Assembly: GCF_000445125.1 (NCBI RefSeq)
Contig: NZ_ATHL01000089.1
Coordinates: 1 to 64,000 of the forward strand
Source: Novosphingobium lindaniclasticum LE124
Lineage (GTDB): Bacteria; Pseudomonadota; Alphaproteobacteria; Sphingomonadales; Sphingomonadaceae
Direction of reading: 5' to 3'
DNA length: 64,000 nucleotides
Both the position numbers and the translations under genes were made by a program. Below the pieces are notes generated by a model. The model was not told the origin of the DNA and did no database searches. It saw only the letters and a list, made by a program, of their open reading frames with translations. Of the stretch, positions 34,752 through 43,955 are shown in pieces (position 1 is the first letter of the stretch; each line of letters opens with the position of its first letter).

Positions 34752-35552
34752 TCAGGCTTCCGCCGCGACCTGCACGGAAATGCCGTCCGCGCCTTCGCAA
34801 GCCTGGATGAACCAGCGCTCGCTACCTTGCAGACCGATCGCGGTGAGCCGGCCGTGCATATAGGCGCCCGTATCGATGCCGACGCGGTTGCTGCGAAGGG
34901 CGGGCTCCTCGGTGATCGTATGTCCGTGAACGACAAATCCGCCGAACTCGCCATTATGGCTGAGGAAAGGCTCGCGTATCCAGCGGCAGTCATGCCCGAG
35001 CTGGTTGTCCAGCGGCGTGCCCGGACGTACCCCGGCATGGACGAAGACATAATCTCCCAGGCGAATCATCTTCTGGAAGCTGTCGACGAAATCGAAGTCC
35101 AGCTGCGGAATGGCGTCCATCGCCGCGCGGTGCAGGTCTTCGAGTTCGGCTTCCCGCACGAAGTCCGGATCCAGGCCATAGGACAGGATCGTTTCACGGC
35201 CACCGAATTTCAGGAAGCTGCGGAAAGCATCCAGCTTGTCGCGCGAGACCAGGAGCATTTCCTCATGATTGCCCTGGATGAATTCGACGTCGCGGCGGCG
35301 GGCAAGCGCGCGGGCCGCGGCCAGCACTCCGGCACTGTCCGGCCCGCGATCGATCAGGTCGCCGAGGAGGATGACGAGGCTGCGAGCACCATTCCTTTGG
35401 CTATCGTCGCGCTCGATGGCGTCGATCAGACGCTCGAACAGGTCGAGCCGCCCGTGGATATCGCCGATCGCATAGACGCGCTGTCCGGCGGGCAGTTCGG
35501 GAAGGCGGGCGCTGGGAGCGCGGCCGAGCAGGTTTCTGATCTTCGCTAGCAT
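34752..35552 (-). CDS. PPP-like serine/threonine phosphatase/ApaH-type metallophosphoesterase
   Basis: The 266-residue cytoplasmic metallophosphoesterase has the full motif set: GDIHG at 30-34, LLGDLIDRGPDS, GNHEE, VHAGVRPG and VHGHT. This set is shared by bacterial PPP phosphatases and diadenosine-tetraphosphate hydrolases, so the substrate is unresolved. The N-terminal 22 residues are a basic extension. It is transcribed on its own from the minus strand toward the repeat at 34648. Confidence 0.92.
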   Translation of the reverse strand: MLAKIRNLLGRAPSARLPELPAGQRVYAIGDIHGRLDLFERLIDAIERDDSQRNGARSLVILLGDLIDRGPDSAGVLAAARALARRRDVEFIQGNHEEMLLVSRDKLDAFRSFLKFGGRETILSYGLDPDFVREAELEDLHRAAMDAIPQLDFDFVDSFQKMIRLGDYVFVHAGVRPGTPLDNQLGHDCRWIREPFLSHNGEFGGFVVHGHTITEEPALRSNRVGIDTGAYMHGRLTAIGLQGSERWFIQACEGADGISVQVAAEA

Positions 35553-35783
35553 GCGTCGGTTCGGTTATAGAAAGCTCCGCCGCCGCCGACAAGCGGCGCG
35601 CCTTGGCTCTTGCCGCTCGTAAGGCGAGCCGTTGTTCGCTCTTGATAGCGGCGACCCGCAGTCCCATCTGCCCGTCCGCTTGACGCCTCCGGCCGGCAAG
35701 GTCACGAGGCTGACGGAAGGGGGAAAGGGTGACGCCGCTCACCTTTACGCCCTAGATACATGCGCCGAATTGAAGGAAATCCC

Positions 35784-36212
35784 GTGACGAAGTACCTCCA
35801 CACGATGATCCGCGTGACCGATCCGGACGCGACTATCCGCTTCTTCGAACTGATCGGCCTCAAGGAAACGCGCCGCTTTTCGAGCGAGCAGGGCCGCTTC
35901 ACGCTCATTTATCTGGCGGTGCCGGGTGAGGAGGCGGAAGTCGAATTGACCTATAACTGGCCGGCCGAGGATGGATCCTTCGAGGAATATGCCGGAGGCC
36001 GCAATTTCGGCCATCTCGCGTTCCAGGTCGACGACATCTACGCCACCTGCCAGACGCTCGCCGATGCCGGCGTGACGATCAACCGCCCGCCGCGCGATGG
36101 GCACATGGCCTTCGTCCGCACGCCGGACGGTATCTCGGTAGAGCTGCTTCAGGATGGCCGCCTCGATCCTGCCGAACCCTGGGCTTCGCTGCCCAACATC
36201 GGCAGCTGGTAA
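35784..36212 (+). CDS. glyoxalase/VOC-fold protein, likely lactoylglutathione lyase
   Basis: The 142-residue VOC protein has the two beta-alpha-beta-beta-beta modules and ligand motifs of glyoxalase I: MIRVTDPDATIRFFE (His of HTM nearby), VELTYNW, GRNFGHLAFQVDDIYATC with the His ligand, and VRTPDGISVELLQ with the Glu ligand. Family enzymes convert the methylglyoxal-glutathione adduct to S-lactoylglutathione. GTG start at 35784 (MTKYLHTMIRV) with GAAGGAAA upstream is preferred to an in-frame ATG 24 nt earlier. Confidence 0.9.
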   Translation: MTKYLHTMIRVTDPDATIRFFELIGLKETRRFSSEQGRFTLIYLAVPGEEAEVELTYNWPAEDGSFEEYAGGRNFGHLAFQVDDIYATCQTLADAGVTINRPPRDGHMAFVRTPDGISVELLQDGRLDPAEPWASLPNIGSW

Positions 36213-36370
36213 GAACGGGTTAGTTAACATTGTGAAATAAACGCCTGTTCATTGGTGCGGCGCGACAAGCCGCAATAGCTCCCGCTGCGCAATGAAGTTC
36301 GGATTCCTGGCGCAGAATCGCGCGCCGGTAATCCGGGCCTGGATCTTTTGCGATCTTAGCGGGGGCTAAC

Positions 36371-37783
36371 ATGGGATTGGCGGAACCAGTTCGGCAGGCG
36401 CTGTCAGGCCTGCTCATGATCGAGCAGGAATTGCTGCTCTTTGCCGGTTTCTGGGTGCTCGTCGGCACTGTCGACGAACTGGCGGTGGACTGCTGCTGGC
36501 TATGGTTCCGCCTGACGGGCCGCGCCAGGACCGGCACGATATCGCGTGACGAGGCTCAGGCGCCCCTGCGGGGAAAAGCTGCGATCTTCATCGCCGCCTG
36601 GCAGGAAGATCAGGTGATCGGTCATACGATCCGCCACGCGCTTTCCGCATGGCAGCAGGACGATTTCACGCTTTACGTGGGTTGCTATGGCAACGATCCC
36701 GCGACCGTCACTGCCGCGATCGAGGGCGCTGACACCGATCCCCGCATACGCGTGATCATTCATGAGCGCGCTGGCCCGACCACCAAGGCGGACTGCCTGA
36801 ACCGGCTCTATCGCGCTCTTTGCGACGATGAGAAGCGATCCGGGCGCGCTTTTCGCTGCGTCATCCTCCACGATTCGGAAGACATGGTTCATGCTGCCGA
36901 ACTCGCGGTGGTCGATGCGGGACTCGTTTCGGCCGATTTCGTCCAGCTTCCCGTGCGGCCGGAGCCGCAGCCGGCGTCGCGCTGGGTGGGCGGACATTAC
37001 CTGGACGAATTCACCGAAGCGCATACCAAGTCGCTGGTGGTGCGGGACGGGCTCGGCGCCGCGATCCCGGCTGCTGGAGTGGGGTGCGGTTTCGCCCGCG
37101 ACATGCTGGAGCGGATCGCGCAAAGTCGCCTTGCAGCCGGCAATCCCGGACCATTCGCGGCCGAGTGTCTCACCGAGGATTACGAACTCGGCGTGCTCGT
37201 CTCTCGCGCGGGAGGGCGTTCGCGATTTCTGCGGGTGCGAGACGCGCAAGGCGATCTGGTCGCGACCAGAGCCTACTTTCCGGCCCGCTTTCGGGAATCG
37301 ATAAGGCAGAAGACCCGCTGGATACATGGAATCGCCTTTCAGGGCTGGGAACGGCTCGGCTGGGAGGGAGGGGGCGCAGACACCTGGATGGCCCTGCGCG
37401 ATCGGCGCGGACCGCTCACCGCGATCGTACTTGCCTGCAGCTATGCGCTGATCCTGGTGGAGGGTGTTCTGGGCGTGCCGCGAATCTTCGGTTGGTCGGC
37501 AAGCATGCCGCCGCCGCCGATCCTGGGGTGGATGATCGCGATAGGCCTGTTCAGTCTGATCTGGCGCAGTTTGATGCGGGCTCTGTTCACCGGCCGCGAA
37601 TACGGCCTGGCGCAAGGGTTCTGGGCGATCCTGCGCATTCCCGTGGCCAACTACATCGCGATCATGGCGGGCCGGGATGCGCTGTCTTCCTACGTCAAGA
37701 CGCTGCGAGGCGGGCAGGTCATCTGGGACAAGACGCGGCATGACGCACATCCTGCCGCCGCCGGTGGAGTGCTTGCAGCATGA
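36371..37783 (+). CDS. membrane glycosyltransferase family 2, NfrB-like
   Basis: The 470-residue inner-membrane glycosyltransferase has an N-terminal helix (LLMIEQELLLFAGFWVLVGTVDEL), a cytosolic GT2 catalytic domain with HDSEDMVHAAEL (acidic nucleotide-sugar site), ECLTEDYELG, and QKTRWIHGIAFQGW (QxxRW motif of processive enzymes), and C-terminal membrane helices. It resembles NfrB, the glycosyltransferase of the phage N4 receptor system, but lacks NfrB's C-terminal nucleotide-binding regulatory domain. Stop and next start overlap (ATGA), so it is paired with the NfrA C-terminal-like gene. Confidence 0.88.
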   Translation: MGLAEPVRQALSGLLMIEQELLLFAGFWVLVGTVDELAVDCCWLWFRLTGRARTGTISRDEAQAPLRGKAAIFIAAWQEDQVIGHTIRHALSAWQQDDFTLYVGCYGNDPATVTAAIEGADTDPRIRVIIHERAGPTTKADCLNRLYRALCDDEKRSGRAFRCVILHDSEDMVHAAELAVVDAGLVSADFVQLPVRPEPQPASRWVGGHYLDEFTEAHTKSLVVRDGLGAAIPAAGVGCGFARDMLERIAQSRLAAGNPGPFAAECLTEDYELGVLVSRAGGRSRFLRVRDAQGDLVATRAYFPARFRESIRQKTRWIHGIAFQGWERLGWEGGGADTWMALRDRRGPLTAIVLACSYALILVEGVLGVPRIFGWSASMPPPPILGWMIAIGLFSLIWRSLMRALFTGREYGLAQGFWAILRIPVANYIAIMAGRDALSSYVKTLRGGQVIWDKTRHDAHPAAAGGVLAA

Positions 37784-39012
37784 GCGTGGCACAGCAATTT
37801 CGCGGTCAGCCTCTCGTCGCCCTGCTGGCGGTGCTCGCCGGCTGGATGGGCGGGCGGGTGTCGACCTGGGACGGTTCCTGGCCCACTGAAGCCAAGGCAA
37901 TCCATGCTGCCCCTTTCCATTCCAGCGGCTCGATTGGACTTGGCAGTTCAGACGGCGACGAGCCCTCGGCCGGCCCGATCACTCCTCCGGGGGCAGGTCT
38001 CTACCCGCCCGGGGGATATTGGGGCGCGGGGCAGGCCGGGTATGGGGTGCCGACAGGGCAGCCCTATCCCGTGTTCGTGCGCGTACCCGTCCGGGACGGC
38101 GCCGCGAACGCGCGCGTGCCGGAAGGCGCACGGATGCCGCTGACAGGATATGGCCTGGAAGCGGGCTATGGCCCGCGGCAGCAACCCGGCTTTCGCTATG
38201 CTTCGGCGCAGTTTGCCGGCTTGGACGAAGAGCCCGTGCCCCGCGGCAATGCGCGGATGCCGACCGGCCTCCCGCCGCTCTCGCAATTAGGCGCGCAGCC
38301 TTATCCGCCTTCGACGGTCGGCCCCAATTCTGCCGCCAAGCCGCCGCTTCCCAGGCGATGGTCGGCGGACTCCTGGGCGATGTATCGTCCTGACGGCGCG
38401 GGTCCGATCACCAATGGAGTATTTCCGGCTACATATGGCGCCAGCCAGACCGGTGCCGTGTTTCGCTACAAATTCGCTCCCCGCGATCCCCGGCAGTTCA
38501 CCGCCTATATGCGGACGACGACGACGCTCAATTCGGCGTTTCGACAAACCTCTGGAGCGTTGGGCTTGTCCGCAAGACCTCTTCCATCCATCCCGGTGAT
38601 CGCCGCCGTCGAGGGAAGATTGACGGAGCAGGGCGGCATCCGCCGTTTCCAGCCTGCGGCGATGGTGGTCAGCGAACTGCCGCCGTTCTCTCTGCCGGGC
38701 GGGCTGCGCGGAGAGGCTTACGGGCAGGCCGGCTATGTGGCGGGAGGATTTGCCACGCCTTTCGCCGATGGGCAGTTCCGCGCCGATCGCTCGCTTTTCG
38801 CGTCGGGGGGCTTCGAAGCGCGCCTCGGTGGCGGAGTCTGGGGCGGGGTGCAGAAGGGCGCGGGCAGGTTCGATGCCGGTCCTTCGGCAATGCTCGCCTT
38901 CCCTCTGGGACGCGGGGCTTTCGGTCGTCTGGCGGCGGACTGGCGGTTCCGCTTGGCCGGGGACGCCGAGCCGGGCTCGGGACCGGCAGTCACTCTATCC
39001 GCAGGTTTCTGA
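37780..39012 (+). CDS. NfrA C-terminal-like outer-envelope protein
   Basis: The 410-residue protein has an N-terminal hydrophobic segment (PLVALLAVLAGWMGG), a Pro/Gly-rich middle (about 60-200, with TPPGAGLYPPGGYWGAGQ) and a C-terminal beta-rich region (RWSADSWAMYRPDG; FPATYGASQTGAVFRYKFAP; GLRGEAYGQAGYVAGGFATPFADGQFRADRS) that ends in the aromatic AGF. The C-terminal region matches my recollection of the last domain of NfrA-type proteins. Full NfrA has a large TPR-rich N-terminal part that is absent here. It overlaps the GT gene by 4 nt, suggesting a secreted-polysaccharide or surface-glycan export channel. The function is inferred. Confidence 0.75.
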   Translation: MSVAQQFRGQPLVALLAVLAGWMGGRVSTWDGSWPTEAKAIHAAPFHSSGSIGLGSSDGDEPSAGPITPPGAGLYPPGGYWGAGQAGYGVPTGQPYPVFVRVPVRDGAANARVPEGARMPLTGYGLEAGYGPRQQPGFRYASAQFAGLDEEPVPRGNARMPTGLPPLSQLGAQPYPPSTVGPNSAAKPPLPRRWSADSWAMYRPDGAGPITNGVFPATYGASQTGAVFRYKFAPRDPRQFTAYMRTTTTLNSAFRQTSGALGLSARPLPSIPVIAAVEGRLTEQGGIRRFQPAAMVVSELPPFSLPGGLRGEAYGQAGYVAGGFATPFADGQFRADRSLFASGGFEARLGGGVWGGVQKGAGRFDAGPSAMLAFPLGRGAFGRLAADWRFRLAGDAEPGSGPAVTLSAGF

Positions 39013-39059
39013 TTCCCGGCTTTCCTAGAGCCTGTTGCTGCGTTAGCGAGAGGGGTGGA

Positions 39060-39974
39060 ATGGATGTTTACCTCCCCATAGCCAATCTCTCGGTCAACGG
39101 TCTCATCATCGTCGGCCTGGGAGCGATCACGGGCCTGCTTTCAGGCATGTTTGGCGTGGGCGGCGGCTTTCTGACCACGCCGCTGATGATCTTCTACGGC
39201 ATCCCGCCGACCGTGGCGGCAGCCTCGGCGGCGAGCCAGGTCACCGGCGCCAGTGTATCGGGCGTCTTCGCCCATACGCGGCGCGGCGGCGTGGACTATC
39301 ATATGGGCGGAGTCATGGTGGCCGGCGGCATCGTCGGCACCGGGATCGGCGCCGGGCTGTTCAGCCTGCTGCAACGACTCGGCCAGATTGATACGGTCAT
39401 CAACATCCTCTATGTGCTGATGCTCGGCTCCATCGGCGGATTGATGGCCAAGGAAAGCATTCAGACGATCCGCGCCGAACGCTCCGGAGTCCCGATCGCC
39501 GCGCGCAAGCGACGGCACCATCCGATGGTCGCCAGCCTGCCGCTGCGGTGGCGGTTCTATCGCTCCGGGCTTTACATCTCTCCTCTGGCGCCGCTGCTGC
39601 TCGGCATCGGCACGGGCATTCTCACGATGCTGATGGGCGTGGGCGGCGGGTTCATCCTGGTCCCCGCGATGCTCTACATCCTGGGCATGAGCGCCAACGT
39701 CGTGGTCGGCACTTCGCTGTTCCAGATCCTGTTCGTCACCATGGCAACGACGATGATGCATTCGATGACCACCCATGCCGTGGACATCGTCCTGGCATCC
39801 TTGCTGCTGCTGGGCTCGGTCACGGGCGCGCAGCTTGGCGCGCAGTTCGCCCAGAAGGCCAGCCCGGTGAAGCTGCGCCTTGTGCTCGCGATCATCGTCC
39901 TGCTGGTGGCGGGACGGATGGCGATCGGCCTCGGCTACCGCCCGGACGAGATCTACACGGTCGCTCCGCTGTGA
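39060..39974 (+). CDS. TSUP-family exporter (TauE/SafE)
   Basis: The 304-residue membrane protein has the duplicated TSUP repeat: GAITGLLSGMFGVGGGFLTTPLMIFYGI near the start and GIGTGILTMLMGVGGGFILVPAMLYILGM in the second half, each bearing the Gly-rich motif. About eight helices are predicted, with a cytoplasmic loop at about 135-165. The family moves sulfite, sulfonates or other C2/organosulfur anions; the substrate here is unknown. GTGA overlap with the following TIGR02186 gene is typical of this family pairing. Confidence 0.92.
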   Translation: MDVYLPIANLSVNGLIIVGLGAITGLLSGMFGVGGGFLTTPLMIFYGIPPTVAAASAASQVTGASVSGVFAHTRRGGVDYHMGGVMVAGGIVGTGIGAGLFSLLQRLGQIDTVINILYVLMLGSIGGLMAKESIQTIRAERSGVPIAARKRRHHPMVASLPLRWRFYRSGLYISPLAPLLLGIGTGILTMLMGVGGGFILVPAMLYILGMSANVVVGTSLFQILFVTMATTMMHSMTTHAVDIVLASLLLLGSVTGAQLGAQFAQKASPVKLRLVLAIIVLLVAGRMAIGLGYRPDEIYTVAPL

Positions 39975-40735
39975 AGCGCCGCCTGGGATCGGCGTTCGCA
40001 CTCGTGGCGGCACTGCTGCTGGGCGGTGCGCGCGATCCGATCCTGGTGCCCGAAGTGTCGCAGCACGAGGTCGATCTCAGGCAGGGTTTCACCGGCACCG
40101 AACTGCTGCTTTTCGGAGCGATCCTGACGCCGGAAGGCTCCCGCGCCGCGCAAGACTACGACATCGTCGTCGTGCTGAAAGGGCCGACCCAGTCGATCGT
40201 GCTGCGCGAAAAGCAGAAAGTCGCCGGCATATGGATCAATGTGGACAGCACGGAACTGCGTTCGGCTCCTTCCTATTATGCGCTGGCGTCGACCCGGCCG
40301 ATTAAGGACATCGTCGACGACAAGACCGCCGCGATCTACGAACTTGGTCTCAAGTGGCTGCAACTTTCCCCTATCGGCGCCATCGATCCCGGAGAGCAGA
40401 CGCGCTTTTCCGATGGCCTCGTCGACCTGAACCGCCGCAGCGGGCTTTACCGCGAGGAAGAGGGCGGCGTGAAAGTCAGCGAACAAGTGCTCTACCAGGC
40501 CCGCATCTGGTTGCCCTCGCAAGTGCCGACAGGCACTTACACCGCAGAGACTTACGCCGTTTCGAACGGACGCGTGGTGGCATCGGCCAGCAGCCAGGTC
40601 GAAGTGCGCAAACTCGGGTTCGAGCGTGCCACCGCTAACTTTGCGCAGGACTACGGCTTCGCTTACGGCATGCTGGCCGTTCTGGTGTCCATCGGAATGG
40701 GCTGGCTGGCGGGCCGCCTTTTCGCCCTTCGTTGA
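39971..40735 (+). CDS. TIGR02186-family exporter-associated protein
   Basis: The 254-residue protein has a signal-like N-terminus (MKRRLGSAFALVAALLLGGARD) and a beta-rich periplasmic body: SQHEVDLRQGFTGTELLLFGAI, then KQKVAGIWINVDS and YQARIWLPSQVPTGTYTAETYAV. A C-terminal membrane anchor follows (YGFAYGMLAVLVSIGMGWLAGRLFALR). This is the alphaproteobacterial family that occurs with TSUP exporters. GTG start overlaps the TSUP stop (GTGA); it is probably a periplasmic partner of that transporter. Confidence 0.88.
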   Translation: MKRRLGSAFALVAALLLGGARDPILVPEVSQHEVDLRQGFTGTELLLFGAILTPEGSRAAQDYDIVVVLKGPTQSIVLREKQKVAGIWINVDSTELRSAPSYYALASTRPIKDIVDDKTAAIYELGLKWLQLSPIGAIDPGEQTRFSDGLVDLNRRSGLYREEEGGVKVSEQVLYQARIWLPSQVPTGTYTAETYAVSNGRVVASASSQVEVRKLGFERATANFAQDYGFAYGMLAVLVSIGMGWLAGRLFALR

Positions 40736-40812
40736 TTTGCCCGGAAAGCCGCTTAGCCGGAAATTAACCGCCCCATTCTACCGTTGCCCCGATTGCCGGT
40801 TCGGGGGCCTCA

Positions 40813-42483
40813 ATGAACGAAGTGCGAATGCAAGGCTTCAATCCTCTGGCCGCTCCGCAGCGGGAGTTTGCCATGGGGGAGAGCGGGCACATGCCGATCG
40901 GCGTGGTCCTCGAGATTTCCGGTGCAGGAACGCGCATTTCCCTCGATCTCGATCGCCTGAGCGCGGCGGCGCAGGATGGAGATCCTTCTATCGCCATGGC
41001 CGGGCAGGTCGGTAGCCAGGTCAAGATCCGCGTCGGCTCGGGCTGGCTGCTCGCCAGCATCCGCAATCAGAAAAGCGATACGACCGTGCCGGGCGGCATC
41101 GTTGCCGATGCGGACTTCCTCGGCGAAGGGGTGGAAGAGCCTTCGACCGGCCGCATCCACGGATTTCGGCGCGGCGTGACTCGCTATCCCACGCCTGGGG
41201 CGCTGGTCTATCCCGCCGGCACGGGCGACTTGAGGCAGGTCTACGCCGGCGACGGGCGGCAGGCGATTCAGATCGGTACCGTCTATCCTACCAGGGACAT
41301 CCGCGCGGGGCTCTACATCGATGCCCTGCTGGGCAAGCACTTCGCGCTGCTGGGTTCGACCGGCACCGGCAAGTCGACCAGCGCCGCGCTGCTGCTTCAC
41401 CGGATCTGCGAGCAGGCCCCGGAAGGTCATATCATCATGATCGATCCGCACGGCGAATATGCCGCGGCCTTCCGCGACACCGGCGTGATCCTCGACGTCT
41501 CGAACCTGCGGATGCCCTATTGGCTTATGAACTTCGAGGAGCACTGCGAAATCCTCGTCACGGCTCACGGCGAGGAGCGGCAGCTCGACTGCGAGATCCT
41601 CGGCAAGTGCCTGCTGGAGGCGCGATCGCGCAACCGCCTGGCCGAGCAGATCGGCAAGATCACCGTGGATTCCCCTATTCCCTATTTGCTGTCCGACTTG
41701 TCCGTGATCCTCGGCAACCACATGGGCAAGCTCGACAAGGGGCACTCCAGCGCGCCTTACATGCGGCTCAAGAACAAGCTGGACGAACTCAAGGGCGATC
41801 CGCGCTACCAGTTCCTGTTCTCCGGCATGCTGGTGGGCGACACGATGGCGGAGTTCATCTCCACGCTGTTCCGCCTGCCCTCGCGCGGGCGGCCGATCTC
41901 GATCATCGACGTGTCCGGAGTGCCGTCCGAGATCACCCGCACGGTGGTGGCCGTGCTGAGCCGCATGGTTTTCGACTTCGCGGTGTGGGCGCGAGAGGAA
42001 AGGACGCGGCCGATCCTGCTCGTCTGCGAGGAAGCGCATCGCTACGTTCCCAGCGAGAAGAATGCGGACGGTTCCTCCGTGGGCCGCATCCTCTCCCGCA
42101 TCGCCAAGGAGGGGCGCAAGTACGGCATCGCGCTGGGCCTGATCACCCAGCGCCCCTCCGATCTTGCCGAAGGCGTGCTTTCGCAGTGCGGTACGATCAT
42201 CGCCATGCGCCTCAACAACGACCGTGACCAGGCTTTCGTCCGCGCCGCCATGCCGGAAGGCGCGCGCGGGTTCCTCGATGCGATTCCTGCGCTCCGCAAC
42301 CGCGAGTGCGTGATCTGCGGCGAGGGCGTGGCCATTCCGGTCCGCGCCGCTTTCGACGATCTGGAAGAATCCAGGCGCCCGGCCTCCGCCGATCCTTCGT
42401 TCACGCAGCTGTGGAGCACGTCGGGGGGCGAGGAGGACATGGTCCTGCGCACCGTCCAGCGCTGGCGCGCCCAGGGCCGCTAG
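40813..42483 (+). CDS. HerA/DUF87-type ATPase (bipolar helicase-like)
   Basis: The 556-residue hexameric ATPase has a HAS-barrel-like N-terminal segment, Walker A GSTGTGKS at 181-188, Walker B-type VCEEAHRYVP, and the C-terminal arginine-finger region (RKYGIALGLITQRPSDLAEGVLSQCGTIIAMRLNNDRDQAF). HerA proteins act in DNA-end resection with NurA, or as part of anti-phage systems; no nurA or nuclease gene is adjacent, so its role here is open. It follows the TSUP pair by 77 bp. ATG 40813 gives the MNEVRMQGFNPL start. Confidence 0.92.
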   Translation: MNEVRMQGFNPLAAPQREFAMGESGHMPIGVVLEISGAGTRISLDLDRLSAAAQDGDPSIAMAGQVGSQVKIRVGSGWLLASIRNQKSDTTVPGGIVADADFLGEGVEEPSTGRIHGFRRGVTRYPTPGALVYPAGTGDLRQVYAGDGRQAIQIGTVYPTRDIRAGLYIDALLGKHFALLGSTGTGKSTSAALLLHRICEQAPEGHIIMIDPHGEYAAAFRDTGVILDVSNLRMPYWLMNFEEHCEILVTAHGEERQLDCEILGKCLLEARSRNRLAEQIGKITVDSPIPYLLSDLSVILGNHMGKLDKGHSSAPYMRLKNKLDELKGDPRYQFLFSGMLVGDTMAEFISTLFRLPSRGRPISIIDVSGVPSEITRTVVAVLSRMVFDFAVWAREERTRPILLVCEEAHRYVPSEKNADGSSVGRILSRIAKEGRKYGIALGLITQRPSDLAEGVLSQCGTIIAMRLNNDRDQAFVRAAMPEGARGFLDAIPALRNRECVICGEGVAIPVRAAFDDLEESRRPASADPSFTQLWSTSGGEEDMVLRTVQRWRAQGR

Positions 42484-42517
42484 ACACCGCGCGCTCAGAT
42501 CGGGCGGCGCTGCGCGG

Positions 42518-43948
42518 TCAGGGCCTGTATGCCGCCCGCCACTTGCCCCAGCGATAGTAGGCGAGCGTCAGAACCACTGTCAGCGCCGAACCGACCGGAT
42601 AGGCCCACCACAGCGCCTCACTGCCGATCAGCGGATAGGCAAGGTGGTAGAAGCCCAGCCGTCCCGGATAGAGCCCGAGGAACATGATGATCAGCGGCAC
42701 CACCACCGCGCCATAGGCACGCATGGTCCCGGTGAGGATCATGGTGATCGACACGATTACAAACGAGGCGGTGCAGACCAGCTGGATATGCTGCGCGATC
42801 GGCATGGCCGGGCTGTTTCCGCCCAGGAACAGCGCCAGGAGCGGATGATCGAACACCACGATCACCGCCGCCATCACCGTGGAGAGCGCGAGATTGGCGA
42901 CGAGGCCGATCTCCGTCACTTTGCCGACGCGCCCGTGGTCGTGCGCGCCCAGCGACTGCGCGACCATCGCGCTCACGGCCGAGCCGATCGCCATCGCCGG
43001 CATCTGCAGATAGTTCCACAATTGCAGCGACGCGCCATAGGCCGCGGCCGAATCGAGACCCTCGCGGTTGACCAGGCCGACCATGATGAGGCCGGCCGAA
43101 GTGGCCAGCAGCATCTGCGCGCCCATGGGCAGACCCTTGAGGATCACGTACTTCAGCTCGCTCCCGTGGGGGATCAGGTAGCCCAGTTCCGCCCCGCGCA
43201 GGCGCATCGGCAGGTCCTTGCGGTAGATCGTCCAGAGCTGGAACGCCAAGCCCGCGAGATTCGCGAAGGCGGTGGCGGCCGCAGAGCCGGCGATGCCCAG
43301 CGTGGGTATCGGACCCGGACCGATGATCAGCAGGGGGTTGAGGATCACGTCGAGCGCCACCGTCAGGATCATCGCATGGAGCGGCGTCTTCGAATCGCCG
43401 GCGCCGCGCATGCCCATCGATACCATCAGCGAGAGCGAGCCCAGCGGCAGCGTCACGAAGATCACCCGCAGATAGGCCAGCGCCTCGATGCGGCTCTTGC
43501 CGGGCGTGCCCAACGCGTTCAACAGCGCTTCGGCGCCGAGCCAGCCGCCGATCGCGCAGAGCACCGAGAGCAGGAGGCAGAAGCCCAGACCCGAACCGAA
43601 CGTCATCCGCGCCGCTTCGATCTGCCGGGCGCCGAAATGCTGGCCGACGCGCACCGTCGTGGCCATGCCGAAGCCGAAGACCAGCGCGATCAGCAGAAAC
43701 ATGACGATGTTCGCGTTCGCCGTCGCCGCCAATGCGCTCTCACCCAGCAGGCGGCCGACCCAGATGGCGTTGACCGAGCCGTTGAGCGTCTGCAGGACGT
43801 TGGAGATCAGCATCGGGATCGAGAAGACCATCAAGGTCTTCAGGATCGGGCCCTGGGTCAGGTCGCCCTGCATCCGCGCCATCTGTGGCGGAGAAGGGGC
43901 CTCCTCGGGTTCCATGCCCCCGGTCGGAATCGGCGATGCCTCGTTCAT
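42518..43948 (-). CDS. MATE-family efflux transporter
   Basis: The 476-residue protein has about 12 predicted helices and MATE family features: TLMVFSIPMLISNVLQTLNGSVNAIWVGRLLGE in helices 1-2, LMVSMGMRGAGDSKTPLHAMI in the middle and a second-half repeat QMLLATSAGLIMVGLVNREG. It is an antiporter of cationic drugs or metabolites; the substrate is unknown. ATG 43946-43948 with GAGGGGGA just upstream is selected. queE ends 7 bp before its start, so the two genes form one transcript. Confidence 0.95.
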   Translation of the reverse strand: MNEASPIPTGGMEPEEAPSPPQMARMQGDLTQGPILKTLMVFSIPMLISNVLQTLNGSVNAIWVGRLLGESALAATANANIVMFLLIALVFGFGMATTVRVGQHFGARQIEAARMTFGSGLGFCLLLSVLCAIGGWLGAEALLNALGTPGKSRIEALAYLRVIFVTLPLGSLSLMVSMGMRGAGDSKTPLHAMILTVALDVILNPLLIIGPGPIPTLGIAGSAAATAFANLAGLAFQLWTIYRKDLPMRLRGAELGYLIPHGSELKYVILKGLPMGAQMLLATSAGLIMVGLVNREGLDSAAAYGASLQLWNYLQMPAMAIGSAVSAMVAQSLGAHDHGRVGKVTEIGLVANLALSTVMAAVIVVFDHPLLALFLGGNSPAMPIAQHIQLVCTASFVIVSITMILTGTMRAYGAVVVPLIIMFLGLYPGRLGFYHLAYPLIGSEALWWAYPVGSALTVVLTLAYYRWGKWRAAYRP

Positions 43949-43955
43949 GTCCCCC

